Assembly (NCBI GenBank): GCA_016934395.1
Contig: JAFGSZ010000021.1
Coordinates: 1 to 56,240, forward strand
Length of the DNA: 56,240 bases
DNA from: Bacteroidales bacterium
GTDB taxonomy: Bacteria; Bacteroidota; Bacteroidia; Bacteroidales; UBA10428
Reading direction: 5' to 3'
The notes beneath the pieces are model-generated. The model searched no databases. It was not told where the DNA came from and was given only the letters and a program-made list of their open reading frames with translations. Shown piece after piece: positions 18,399-28,458 of the stretch (positions are counted from its first letter, which is position 1; each line of letters opens with the position of its first letter). Position numbers and translations under genes: made by a program.

Positions 18399-18527
18399 AT
18401 GTTTATGCTAGTTAATGACACTGATGCTATGGAAATAGTAAAACAAATCGTATCTCAATTTGGTTTTATACCTGATGATATGGGTGCTGCTGAAGCAGCA
18501 AGGGCTATTGAATCCCTTTGTATTTAA
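18399..18527 (+). pseudogene. Remnant of an NADPH-dependent F420-reductase-like gene
   Basis: This 42-codon open stretch encodes MLVNDTDAMEIVKQIVSQFG, then FIPDDMGAAEAARAIESLC and a stop. It resembles the C-terminal part of NADP oxidoreductase, coenzyme F420-dependent family proteins (pattern gDD-eAk-iV-qLveDlGFepvDaGpL-aAR-lEpla). The Rossmann N-terminal half is absent and the upstream sequence is broken by stops. I read it as a decayed fragment in the 472-bp gap between susC and the antiporter gene. A short expressed ORF is less likely. Confidence 0.45.
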
Positions 18528-18623
18528 TGGTGTATTCCCGGTAAGTTTGAAAATTCATGGAATCACGCCTTTAATATGACCAGGAACTAAGTGCCTTCTG
18601 CTCTCTCCGGTGAGGTTGGTATT

Positions 18624-20603
18624 TTAACTATTTGCCAGTAATAACTCCTGTGCCTTTGCCAGTTGTTCAGGTCTGCCAAGTAGATATACACAATCATCTG
18701 CCAAGAATGAATAATCAGCATCCGGATGTTCAATAATTTTATCCTGCCTTTTAACTGCCAGCAGCGTAACACCGGTTACTTTTCGCAGCCGTATTTCTTT
18801 AAGTGACAAATTAATTACCGGGGCCCCTTCTTCCACTTTGTAAGCATTAATTTCAAAATCGGGCAATTCTTCGAAAAATGCACTATTATCTGTTCCGTTA
18901 TTCTCCCTGAAGAGTCCATAATGATCATCACGGATTCGACTAATTATATTGATGGTATCTCTTCGGGGTAATAATCGTTTTTTTAATACCTGGTTAAACA
19001 GTTCAATAGCAGTTTCAAATTTTTCCGGTACAACATGAGTGGCTCCCTGCCTGTAAAGCTCTTCCATGTCGTTAATATATTTCACCCGTGCCAGAACGGT
19101 TGCATTTTTGTTAAGCTGACGTACTTTTACCACAATGGCCGAGGCAGCAATTGTATCCCCAACTGATACCACCACTATGTCGGCTTTATCAACATGCGCT
19201 TTCAGTAAAACTGGTTCATTAACAGCATCACCATAAATTACCGGTTCGTTGTTTTTTTGTTTATCCCGCACCACCACAGGATCAAAAACCACAGCTATAT
19301 GAGGTATATCCTGCTTTTTCGCCATCAAAGCTAATTTTTGGGCCCGAATGTCTTTCCCGATTATCACCATGTGATTCGTTAGCTCCTGAACCGGGAATTC
19401 CTTCATGGGGAATATTCCTTCCACCCAAAATTTTGGAAGTGGCAACTTTAACATCTGGTTGGATAACGGTCTTGCAATCATTATCAGAAATGGAGATAGC
19501 GACATACTTAATACAGTTACTGCCAGGAACAACTGAAAATAATATTCGGAAATTAAAGAAGCTCCGCGGCCAATCTTCGCCAGTATAAAAGAAAATTCGC
19601 CCAACTGGCTCAACGCCAGGCCCACCAAAACAGTTCCTCTGAAGGTATGTCCGAGAATAAATCCGGTACCTCCTGCTATAAAAGTTTTAACAAACATCAC
19701 CAGTGCCAGAGTCCCTATAACAATCCCTATATGGTCTGATATAAAATCCAGATCAAGGAGCATACCTATGGAGACAAAGAAAAAGCTGGTAAATGTATCC
19801 TTAAAGGAAATCATATTACCAAATGTATTATGACTGTAATCTGATCCGGCTATCATCAACCCTGCCAAAAAAGCTCCAAAAGCCAGCGACATACCAAGCT
19901 GAGAAGTAAGCAGTGCCACTGCAAGACAGATCAGCAAAATGCTCATCATGAATAGTTCCTGATTTTTTCGGGCAGCTATAAAATATAAAAGTTTAGGAAT
20001 AAGCCATTTATTGCCAACATAAACAAACGCAAAAATCCCCATTGCCTTAAGCGCAAGGATGAATATTTGTTTCGAAAGGTTAACATCATTGCCGGTTAAT
20101 ATATTGGTAAATAATATAAGAGGAACAAGCATCAGGTCCTGAAAAATCAAAATACCCAAAACCGTGCGTCCATAATTTGAGGTCAGTTCCGATCGCTCCT
20201 GTAAGGTTTTTAACACAATAGCCGTACTGCTTAAAGCTGTTAAAAAACCAACAAACAAAGCGGCCTGCCATGACAATCCGTAAAACATGGAAATAAACAG
20301 GAAACTAATTGCGGTAAGCATTACCTGTAGTAATCCTCCTAAAAAAACTACTTTTCGGATTTTCATCAGATGTTGCAAAGAAAACTCCAGACCTATGGTA
20401 AACATCAGCAACACTACACCAATCTCGGCCATAAGCTCAATTTCGTGCGGGGCATGGATGAGCTTTAATAAGTGAGGCCCGGCAATTATACCGGTAATCA
20501 TATATCCAATGATTGTAGGTACCTTAAGTTTTGTAAAAATAAGATTTACAAAAGTCGACAGGGCGAATATAATGACGATATCTTTTAGTATGGTAAATTC
20601 CAT
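18624..20603 (-). CDS. KefB-type monovalent cation:proton antiporter with TrkA-N/TrkA-C domains
   Basis: The 659-residue protein begins with an Na+/H+-exchanger domain of about 12 membrane segments (residues 1-385; TIIGYMITGIIAGP, GLEFSL and LSSTAIVLK are typical CPA2 motifs). A Rossmann-like TrkA-N regulatory domain follows (about 410-530; YGDAVNEPVLLKA), with a degenerate glycine-rich loop (IIGKDIRAQ). A TrkA-C domain ends it (about 575-655). It exchanges K+ or Na+ for protons across the inner membrane and is probably gated by a nucleotide ligand. It stands alone, divergent from the first propeller sensor, and seems unrelated to the sugar locus. Confidence 0.9.
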   Translation of the reverse strand: MEFTILKDIVIIFALSTFVNLIFTKLKVPTIIGYMITGIIAGPHLLKLIHAPHEIELMAEIGVVLLMFTIGLEFSLQHLMKIRKVVFLGGLLQVMLTAISFLFISMFYGLSWQAALFVGFLTALSSTAIVLKTLQERSELTSNYGRTVLGILIFQDLMLVPLILFTNILTGNDVNLSKQIFILALKAMGIFAFVYVGNKWLIPKLLYFIAARKNQELFMMSILLICLAVALLTSQLGMSLAFGAFLAGLMIAGSDYSHNTFGNMISFKDTFTSFFFVSIGMLLDLDFISDHIGIVIGTLALVMFVKTFIAGGTGFILGHTFRGTVLVGLALSQLGEFSFILAKIGRGASLISEYYFQLFLAVTVLSMSLSPFLIMIARPLSNQMLKLPLPKFWVEGIFPMKEFPVQELTNHMVIIGKDIRAQKLALMAKKQDIPHIAVVFDPVVVRDKQKNNEPVIYGDAVNEPVLLKAHVDKADIVVVSVGDTIAASAIVVKVRQLNKNATVLARVKYINDMEELYRQGATHVVPEKFETAIELFNQVLKKRLLPRRDTINIISRIRDDHYGLFRENNGTDNSAFFEELPDFEINAYKVEEGAPVINLSLKEIRLRKVTGVTLLAVKRQDKIIEHPDADYSFLADDCVYLLGRPEQLAKAQELLLANS

Positions 20604-20782
20604 GTAAGATTAATTTCCGTTTTTTAATTTGATTTAGCTAAGATACTACATTGTATCAACACAAATGCATGGACCGTTCCTTTACACAAAGAATAGTAAA
20701 ATTAATTTCGAGCATAAGATATTAGAAATCCTATAACTTCCTTATCAGGAAAAAAACAGGTGCCTGGTAAAATAATAACTTA

Positions 20783-20815
20783 TTTTTTGCTAAATTAAAC
20801 TCAAACTTATGTAAT
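20783..20815 (+). promoter_or_regulatory. Conserved upstream element of propeller sensor 1
   Basis: The stretch TTTTTTGCTAAATTAAAC followed by TCAAAC, about 40-65 bp before the start codon, closely resembles sequences at the same distance before the other two paralogs (24590-24618 and 28390-28415). It is probably a promoter or leader element copied with the gene. Confidence 0.4.
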
Positions 20816-20851
20816 TCTATTGTTTAGGAATATTAACGTAAACCTGTATTG

Positions 20852-23800
20852 ATGAGAAGAATTTGTGTGATTATTATCCTCCTGTTGCTGATATCCCGGA
20901 TTTCTATCACTAATGATATAAAATTTGATCATATTACATCAAATGACGGGTTATCTTCAAATACATTAAGTTGTATCTTTCAGGACAGCAGAGGTTTTAT
21001 TTGGTTTGGAACAAATGCCGGATTAAACAGGTACGATGGTTATTCAATTAAAGAATATAAACACGATCCTGACGACTCTTTGTCCTTAGTCAGCAATGTT
21101 ATTATTACAATTGCCGAAGATGATGAAGGAAATCTTTGGATAGGAACCCGAGGACATGGAATGAGTAAATTCGACCGAAACACGGAAAAGTTTATTCCTT
21201 TTATTAACCTTCCCGATCAACCAGAAGGTATTTCTAACAATTTAGTAAAAAAAATCTTGTTCGACAGTCATCAGAATCTTTGGATAGGAACATGGGGAGG
21301 GCTTGACCTGTATCAAAAAGAAACCAACACCTTCAAACATTTAAGGCACAACAAGGATGACAAGAATTCATTATATAATAATATTGTGCATTCCATATTA
21401 GAAGATTCAGATGGAAATTTATGGATTGGTACTGATGGGGCCGGATTAAATCTGTATAACAGAGAAAAGAAAAACTTTGAATTTATACCTAATAATTCAG
21501 GCAATGATAATTTTGTTGGTGGATTTTTTGATAAACCATTATTTGAAGACCGTAAAGGAAATATTTGGATTGGCGCTGAAGGAGAAGGTCTTTACCGATT
21601 TGATAAGAAAACAAGGATCTTTTCTCTTTACCGATATCTACCCGATTTGAAAGGTCTTAATAATGGAATTATTACTTCCTTTTTCGAAGATGAATTTGGT
21701 AATATTTGGTTAGGTACCGATGGGGGCGGCATTAATATTTTTAATCCCGTTAGTGAAACATTTGAATACATTATGTACGATTCAAAAATCGCAAATGGAA
21801 TAAGTACCGATGCCATCTATTGTATTTATCAGGATCGTGCAGGTACTATCTGGATTGGAACCTATAGCGGTGGTGTTAATTATTATAATAAAGTAAAATA
21901 TAAATTCGAACATTATACCAACGATCCCAATAACAGTAACAGCCTTTCATTTAAAGTGGTTTTAGATATTTTCGAGGATAGTAAAAATCGTATCTGGATA
22001 GGAACAAGCGGAGGCGGAGTGGATATATTTAATCGTTCTGATAATTCCTTTATACATCACAAGCACCATCCGGATAAACCAGCCAGTATCAGCGGAAATA
22101 TAATTACCTGTATAAACGAAGACAGGGATGGGAATATCTGGATTGGCACATACAATGAAGGCGTAAATCTTTATAATGAAAAAACTCATTCGTTTAAGAA
22201 CTTTCGACATGATCCAAACAATCCGGCATCAATCGGTCATAATAATGTATGGGCCGTTTATGATGATAATTCAGGTAATATATATTTTTTATTATTGGGC
22301 GGTGGTCTCGATATTTACAACAAAACCAGCGGCATATTTTCACATTTTAAAAACAATCCTGAAGATCCTTCAAGCATCAGCTATAACAACCTGATTACTA
22401 TCTTTGAAGACAGTAAAAATAATCTATGGATTGGTACTGAAGGTGGTGGACTCAATTTAATGGACAGAGAGAACTTAACCTTTAAAAGATTCACCTACAA
22501 CCGGCAAAAAAAAGGAAGTATCAGTCATAATGATATTAGAATAATATATGAAGATAGTAAAGGAAATTTATGGATTGGCACAGGCGATGGATTAAACAAA
22601 TTAAATTACGAAGACTTTACCTTTACAGTGCTCCGGAAAGAAAACGGATTGCCGGATAATTCGATTAATGGTATTTTGGAAGATGAAGACGGAAATCTCT
22701 GGATCACTACAAATAAGGGGCTTTCACGATACAATCCGGAACAAGAAAGTTTCAGAAATTATGATATAAACGATGGATTACAGGGAAACGAATTTAATTA
22801 CACCTCACAATGTAAAACCAGCAATGGAGAACTCTACTTTGGAGGAATGAACGGATTTAATATTATCAATCCCTCCACAATTATAGACAATTCGTATATC
22901 CCTCCTGTTGTCCTTACCGATTTTCAGATTAATGGAAAGCCTGTGATTACCATCAGGACTAAGGAGGATAATAAAACCATATACAAGTCAATAAGTGAGA
23001 TTCGCAATATTATGCTAACTTATAAACAAAATGTATTTGGTTTTGAATTTGCTGCGCTGAACTATATTAATCCGGGGAAAAATCATTATAAATACAAACT
23101 CGAAGGTTTTGAAAATGACTGGAATAAAACCGATGCTAATAAACGATATGTCTCCTATACCAACCTTAAGGGAGGTGAATATATATTTAAAGTTATTGGA
23201 TCGAACAGTGATAATATCTGGAATACAGAAGGAGTGTCAATAAATATAACTATACTTCCACCCTTCTGGAAAACATTATGGTTTAAAATATTAATACTAT
23301 TGTTACTTAGTGTCTCTGTTGGAAGCATTATTTTGTTTAGATATAACAATATAAAGAATCAGAAAATAAAGCTTGAATATCTGGTAGAGAAACAAACCAG
23401 CGAGCTACGGCTCAACCAGCAAAGATTAATAGAACAATCTGACCAGTTAAACGAGACGAATACAATGCTCGAAGAGCGGCAGCAGCAAATTGAAGAACAA
23501 ACCGAAGTTCTCAGAAGCCAGTCGGAAGATTTAATAAGCCAGGCTGAATATTTGGAAACCGTGAATGAACACCTTGAAACCGTTAATAAATCTAAAGACA
23601 AATTATTTTCTATTATTGCCCATGATCTTAAAAGTCCTTTCAACACAATATTTGGTTTTGCCGAACTGCTTCAACTAAAAAAAGACTCATTAACCGAAGA
23701 AAAAAGAAATACATATATTGCCAACCTCTACGATTCGGCAAAAAGGGTTTATATGCTGCTGGAGAACCTGCTGCAATGGTCGCGGTCACAAACCAACCGT

Positions 23801-24271
23801 ATAAAATTTGAACCGAGAAAATTTACAATAAAAGAGATGATTGAAGATATAGGATTATTGCACAAGGAAAACCTGAAAAGAAAAAACCTTCAATTTATTT
23901 ATACTGTGGAGGACTCAATTGAATTAACAGCCGATTATGAAATGATACACGGTGTTGTTCGAAACCTGCTAAGTAATGCCATTAAATTTACTCCTGAAAG
24001 GGGAACCATAACAATCACCGTACAACAAGAAAATAATTCTATTCAGTTTTCTCTTAAGGATACAGGAATGGGAATACCTGAAAATATTGCAAATAACCTT
24101 TTTAAATTAGATAAAACCTTTTCAACAGCTGGAACAAACGGTGAAAAAGGAACAGGTTTGGGATTAACATTGTGCAAAGACTTTGTAGAAAAACACGGGG
24201 GAAAAATATGGGTGGAAAGTACAATTGGAAAGGGGAGCAATTTTATGTTTAGCATCCCCATATTAAATTAA
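20852..24271 (+). CDS. Two-component regulator propeller sensor histidine kinase (paralog 1)
   Basis: From the ATG at 20852 (a TTG lies one codon upstream) the protein has 1139 residues. A signal peptide (about 1-21) precedes some fourteen Reg_prop repeats of the type EDS-GNLWIGT-GGLN, forming two 7-bladed propellers in the periplasm. A Y_Y_Y domain (about 720-805) and a membrane segment (about 810-830) follow. A glutamine-rich coiled coil (845-915), HisKA with FSIIAHDLKSPF (H924) and a HATPase with GTGLGL complete it. Unlike classical hybrid two-component systems, it has no receiver and no AraC domain, so it needs a separate response regulator, none of which is adjacent. A glycan-like ligand is typical of related sensors. 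Confidence 0.9.
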   Translation: MRRICVIIILLLLISRISITNDIKFDHITSNDGLSSNTLSCIFQDSRGFIWFGTNAGLNRYDGYSIKEYKHDPDDSLSLVSNVIITIAEDDEGNLWIGTRGHGMSKFDRNTEKFIPFINLPDQPEGISNNLVKKILFDSHQNLWIGTWGGLDLYQKETNTFKHLRHNKDDKNSLYNNIVHSILEDSDGNLWIGTDGAGLNLYNREKKNFEFIPNNSGNDNFVGGFFDKPLFEDRKGNIWIGAEGEGLYRFDKKTRIFSLYRYLPDLKGLNNGIITSFFEDEFGNIWLGTDGGGINIFNPVSETFEYIMYDSKIANGISTDAIYCIYQDRAGTIWIGTYSGGVNYYNKVKYKFEHYTNDPNNSNSLSFKVVLDIFEDSKNRIWIGTSGGGVDIFNRSDNSFIHHKHHPDKPASISGNIITCINEDRDGNIWIGTYNEGVNLYNEKTHSFKNFRHDPNNPASIGHNNVWAVYDDNSGNIYFLLLGGGLDIYNKTSGIFSHFKNNPEDPSSISYNNLITIFEDSKNNLWIGTEGGGLNLMDRENLTFKRFTYNRQKKGSISHNDIRIIYEDSKGNLWIGTGDGLNKLNYEDFTFTVLRKENGLPDNSINGILEDEDGNLWITTNKGLSRYNPEQESFRNYDINDGLQGNEFNYTSQCKTSNGELYFGGMNGFNIINPSTIIDNSYIPPVVLTDFQINGKPVITIRTKEDNKTIYKSISEIRNIMLTYKQNVFGFEFAALNYINPGKNHYKYKLEGFENDWNKTDANKRYVSYTNLKGGEYIFKVIGSNSDNIWNTEGVSINITILPPFWKTLWFKILILLLLSVSVGSIILFRYNNIKNQKIKLEYLVEKQTSELRLNQQRLIEQSDQLNETNTMLEERQQQIEEQTEVLRSQSEDLISQAEYLETVNEHLETVNKSKDKLFSIIAHDLKSPFNTIFGFAELLQLKKDSLTEEKRNTYIANLYDSAKRVYMLLENLLQWSRSQTNRIKFEPRKFTIKEMIEDIGLLHKENLKRKNLQFIYTVEDSIELTADYEMIHGVVRNLLSNAIKFTPERGTITITVQQENNSIQFSLKDTGMGIPENIANNLFKLDKTFSTAGTNGEKGTGLGLTLCKDFVEKHGGKIWVESTIGKGSNFMFSIPILN

Positions 24272-24665
24272 TGAATATCAATGTTACCGGATAAAAAACC
24301 GTTTAGGTTTTATTATCAAATAAATAAGTACATACCAATTTCTGTAAATTTTATCAGTCAGATTATGTTGGAGACAGACAAATTTAATATCATTTATAGA
24401 TCCATGAGAAAACATTATCTTAGATTTGCCTGACGCTAAAATTTCATTATACCCTTTTACTTTATTGTTATAAAACTCATTGATACAATTTAAGATTATT
24501 ATGTAATAATTGGCAAAATAGTTATAATCCCAATTGTTTACCCTTTCAAATAAAAATTACTAAAAAAGAATTATCGGGTTTTTTAGTAAAATATTTATTA
24601 CTAATTTAAACACAAACTTAAGTTTACCCGTAGTAGCAGAATATCGAAAATTTAAAAATATATTA
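24272..24665. other. Intergenic region between propeller sensors 1 and 2
   Basis: This 394-bp AT-rich gap holds a weak hairpin just after the first kinase (AAAACC 24295-24300 with GGTTTT 24306-24311, followed by A/T-rich sequence) that may end transcription. About 24590-24618 is the conserved upstream element shared by the three paralogs. I see no gene. Independent upstream elements suggest that each paralog has its own promoter. Confidence 0.4.
24590..24618 (+). promoter_or_regulatory. Conserved upstream element of propeller sensor 2
   Basis: ATATTTATTACTAATTTAAA followed by CACAAAC lies about 48-75 bp before the start codon. It aligns with the elements before paralogs 1 and 3. Confidence 0.4.
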
Positions 24666-27600
24666 ATGAGTAAGATTTGTGTGTTTATAGTTTTTCTTTT
24701 TATTCCGCTTAAAATTTCTGCCATCCATGATATTAAATTTGACCATCTAACTACCAATGATGGCTTATCGCAAAATGTGGTAAATTGTATCTTTCAGGAT
24801 AGCAAGGGGTATATATGGTTTGGAACAAATTATGGATTAAACAAATATGACGGGTATTCTTTTAAAATCTATAAACGCGATCCAAAGGATTCATTATCCC
24901 TTGCCGGTAATGATGTAATCACTATAGATGAGGATAATGACGGCAATTTATGGATCGGTACACGTCGGAATGGATTAAGTACATTTAATCGAGCTAAAGA
25001 AACATTTACTACATTTACTTACGATCCTGACAATCCTGAGAGTATATCCAATAATTCTATTAAAACCATCTTATTTGATAGTCAGCACAACCTATGGATT
25101 GGAACATCCGGAGGATTAAACCTGTATCAAAAAAAGACCGGTACTTTTAAACGGTATATCCATGCAGAGGAAGACGAAACCTCATTACATGATAATGATG
25201 TACATTCATTGGTGGAGGATGCTCAGGGTAACCTTTGGCTGAGTTCTATCGGAACAGGAATAAGCCGGTTTGACCGGGAAAATGAAAAATTTGAATATAT
25301 TCCCAATTCGCTGGAAAATCCTGAATATATCAGCCGATATTTTGGGAAAAAATTATACTGCGACAGCAAGGGAAATATATGGATCGGACGTGAAGGAGAT
25401 GGTATTTACCTTTTCAACACCAAAACCCTTACGTTTAAACAACATGGAAAAAGATCGGGCCAATCAGGTCTTAAAAATAATACCATCACTTCTATCCTCG
25501 AAGATGAAACAGGTAAGATCTGGATAGGGACTGATGGAGGTGGCATCAATATATATGACCCTTCCACCGAAACTTTCGAATATATTTTGTACGATCCAAT
25601 AAACATTCAGGGAATAAGCACAAATGCAGTATATTCTCTGTATAAAGACCGTTCAGGTACGGTGTGGGTAGGAACTTACAGCGGAGGGGTTGATTATTAT
25701 AACAAGTACAAATATAAATTCGATCTTTATACTTATGATCGGAATAAATCAAACGGCCTTTCAGATAAATTAATATTGTCTATTTGTGAAGACCGTAAAA
25801 ATCAGATATGGCTCGGAATCGGTGGTGGCGGGGCAAATATTTTTGATCCCGTTGAAAATTCATTTACTCACTACAGGCATAATCCAGCTGATCCTTCAAG
25901 CATCAGTTCAGATGATGTAATATGTGTTTACAAGGATAGTGACGGAGATATCTGGCTGGGTACTTACAGAGAAGGTGCGAACCTGTTTATTGAGGAAACT
26001 AATTCTTTCCGTCATTTCAAAAACGATCCTGATGACCCCTTCTCCCTTGGTTACGATAATGTATGGGCTGTATATGAAGACAGCCGGGGTAATTTATGGT
26101 TTGGTTTAATGGGAGGCGGGCTCGATCTTTTTGATAAAAAATCAGGTAAGTTCACTCATTTCAGAAACAATCCGGAAGATACTACATCGATCAGCAGTAA
26201 TAACCTGAGAATTATTTTTGAAGATAGTAAAGGTAATTTATGGATTGGCAGCGAAGGTGAAGGGCTTAATTTAATGAACAGGGAAAATGGAACTTTCAGA
26301 AGATTCTTTAGCGATCCGCATAATGAAGGAAGTATTAGCAGTGATGATATTAGAATTATATATGAAGACAATATTGGAAATTTATGGATTGGGACAGGCG
26401 AAGGTCTAAACCTGTTCAACGATCAAAATTTCACTTTTTCCGTTTACAGAGATTCCGACGGTCTGCCCGATAATGCCATTAACGGAATGTTAGAGGATAA
26501 TTCAGGAAATCTTTGGATTACCACAAACAAGGGATTATCAAGATTTAATGCTGCTACCTGGCTATTTACAAATTATGATATAAAAGACGGCTTGCAGGGA
26601 AACGAATTTAACATTTCCTCACAATGTAAAGCCAGCAGCGGCGAATTGTATTTTGGAGGCACCAATGGTTTTAATAGTATTAATCCAGCAAAAATTACAG
26701 ATAATCCATATATTCCGCCTATTGTACTTACTGCCTTTCAGATATATAATAAACCGGTAAAATTTGTTCCCTCTAAAGATGGACGTAAAACCATTTACCA
26801 GACAATAGGAGTTACAAAAAATATTGAACTAACTCATAAACAAAATGTGTTTGGATTTGAATTTGCAGCCCTGGATTTTACAAATCCACAAAAAAACCAG
26901 TATAAATATATGCTAGAGGGTTTTGATGAAGACTGGATTTATACCACGGCAAATAAGCGCTTTGCCTCATATACAAATCTCAATGGAGGTGAATATATTT
27001 TTAAGGTCATCGGATCAAACAGTGATAATGTCTGGAATAATGAAGGTGTTGCCATAAAAATTACCATCCTGCCTCCTTTTTGGAAAACAATATGGTTTAA
27101 TATAATTATTGTTTTAATTATTAGTTTTTCTGCTTACAGTTTTATTAAAATACGATATAACAACATTAAAAATCAGAAAATAAGACTCGAAGAATTGGTG
27201 GAAAAACAAACCAGCGAGCTACGGCTCAACCAGCAAAGGTTAATTGAACAGTCAGACCAGTTAAACGAAACTAATACTATGCTTGAAGAGCGACAGCAGC
27301 AAATTGAAGAACAAACAGAAGTTCTCAGAAGCCAGTCGGAAGATTTAATAAGCCAGGCTGAATATCTGGAAACCGTGAATGAACATCTGGAAACCGTAAA
27401 CAAAACAAAGGATAAATTATTTTCCATCATTGCCCATGATCTTAAAAGTCCTTTCAACACAATATTTGGTTTTGCCGAACTGCTTCAATTGAAAAAAGAT
27501 ACATTAACTGAAGAAAAAAGAAATACCTATATCGCCAATTTGTACGATTCTGCAAAAAGGGTTTATATGCTGCTGGAGAACCTGCTGCAATGGTCGCGGT

Positions 27601-28085
27601 CACAAACCAACCGTATAAAATTTGAACCGAGAAAATTCAGTATAAAAGAAATGATTGAGGATGTTGGGTTATTGCACGAGGAAAACCTGAAAAGCAAAGA
27701 GCTCCAACTTATTATTAATATGGAAAGCTCAGTTGAAATAATAGCTGATTATGAAATGATACACGGTGTAGTTCGAAACCTGCTTAGTAATGCCATAAAA
27801 TATACTCCTGAAAAAGGAACAATAACAATTAACGTTAAACGTGAAAAAGGCTCAATACTTTTTTCTGTAAAAGACACAGGATTGGGAATGCCTGAAAATA
27901 TTGTGAATAATCTTTTCCATTTAGATAAAACTTTTTCAACTGTAGGAACAAATGGAGAGAAAGGAACAGGTTTGGGATTATCACTTTGTAAGGATTTTAT
28001 TGAAAAGCACAATGGAAAAATATGGGCAGAAAGTGAAATTGGAAAAGGAAGTAATTTTATATTTACCATCCCGATTGTACATTAA
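24666..28085 (+). CDS. Two-component regulator propeller sensor histidine kinase (paralog 2)
   Basis: This 1139-residue protein has the same plan as its upstream neighbour: signal peptide, about fourteen Reg_prop propeller repeats, Y_Y_Y domain, one membrane segment, long Q/E-rich coiled coil, HisKA (FSIIAHDLKSPF, H924) and HATPase (GTGLGL). It also lacks receiver and DNA-binding domains. The coiled-coil/HisKA part is nearly identical to paralog 1 at both protein and DNA level, while the propellers have drifted more. This suggests a shared or exchangeable signalling output with different input specificities. The start is the only reasonable ATG preceding the hydrophobic signal sequence. Confidence 0.9.
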   Translation: MSKICVFIVFLFIPLKISAIHDIKFDHLTTNDGLSQNVVNCIFQDSKGYIWFGTNYGLNKYDGYSFKIYKRDPKDSLSLAGNDVITIDEDNDGNLWIGTRRNGLSTFNRAKETFTTFTYDPDNPESISNNSIKTILFDSQHNLWIGTSGGLNLYQKKTGTFKRYIHAEEDETSLHDNDVHSLVEDAQGNLWLSSIGTGISRFDRENEKFEYIPNSLENPEYISRYFGKKLYCDSKGNIWIGREGDGIYLFNTKTLTFKQHGKRSGQSGLKNNTITSILEDETGKIWIGTDGGGINIYDPSTETFEYILYDPINIQGISTNAVYSLYKDRSGTVWVGTYSGGVDYYNKYKYKFDLYTYDRNKSNGLSDKLILSICEDRKNQIWLGIGGGGANIFDPVENSFTHYRHNPADPSSISSDDVICVYKDSDGDIWLGTYREGANLFIEETNSFRHFKNDPDDPFSLGYDNVWAVYEDSRGNLWFGLMGGGLDLFDKKSGKFTHFRNNPEDTTSISSNNLRIIFEDSKGNLWIGSEGEGLNLMNRENGTFRRFFSDPHNEGSISSDDIRIIYEDNIGNLWIGTGEGLNLFNDQNFTFSVYRDSDGLPDNAINGMLEDNSGNLWITTNKGLSRFNAATWLFTNYDIKDGLQGNEFNISSQCKASSGELYFGGTNGFNSINPAKITDNPYIPPIVLTAFQIYNKPVKFVPSKDGRKTIYQTIGVTKNIELTHKQNVFGFEFAALDFTNPQKNQYKYMLEGFDEDWIYTTANKRFASYTNLNGGEYIFKVIGSNSDNVWNNEGVAIKITILPPFWKTIWFNIIIVLIISFSAYSFIKIRYNNIKNQKIRLEELVEKQTSELRLNQQRLIEQSDQLNETNTMLEERQQQIEEQTEVLRSQSEDLISQAEYLETVNEHLETVNKTKDKLFSIIAHDLKSPFNTIFGFAELLQLKKDTLTEEKRNTYIANLYDSAKRVYMLLENLLQWSRSQTNRIKFEPRKFSIKEMIEDVGLLHEENLKSKELQLIINMESSVEIIADYEMIHGVVRNLLSNAIKYTPEKGTITINVKREKGSILFSVKDTGLGMPENIVNNLFHLDKTFSTVGTNGEKGTGLGLSLCKDFIEKHNGKIWAESEIGKGSNFIFTIPIVH

Positions 28086-28458
28086 AATCTCCATAAGAAA
28101 TATTGGTATTAACCTTGTTAAATATAGAATTTAATTATTTTTCTGAATTGGATAATCCTTTTCGCTTTTTTACTGATAAATTTCTTTAATCCGGAATAAA
28201 AATAGTATTCGAAAATACCATATCCTTATTGTTAATAATAATCAAAATTATCCCAACTAATTCTCAAATGAATTCGTTCAATCGCTAATAATAAAGAAAC
28301 AGAATGCTAAAGTCAGTTTAGATTCCTATGCATAACATTTTAAATTTTTTACAGATGAAAAATTGAAGACTCTGATTTTTTAATAACTAAATTTTTATTA
28401 ATTTAAAGCTAAACTCTGGCAGTCATTTACCATAGAATATCAAAAAAACCCAAGATTA
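28086..28458. other. Intergenic region between propeller sensors 2 and 3
   Basis: This 373-bp AT-rich gap holds the third copy of the conserved upstream element at about 28390-28415 (AATTTTTATTAATTTAAAGC). I see no gene, no strong hairpin and no RNA. Confidence 0.4.

Noticed and set aside
23359-23646. Antisense ORFs of about 95 residues over the coiled coils of both kinases (also 27173-27460)
   Set aside because: They are the reverse-strand shadows of the same repeated coiled-coil DNA. Their conservation follows from the sense genes, with no start signals or family similarity.
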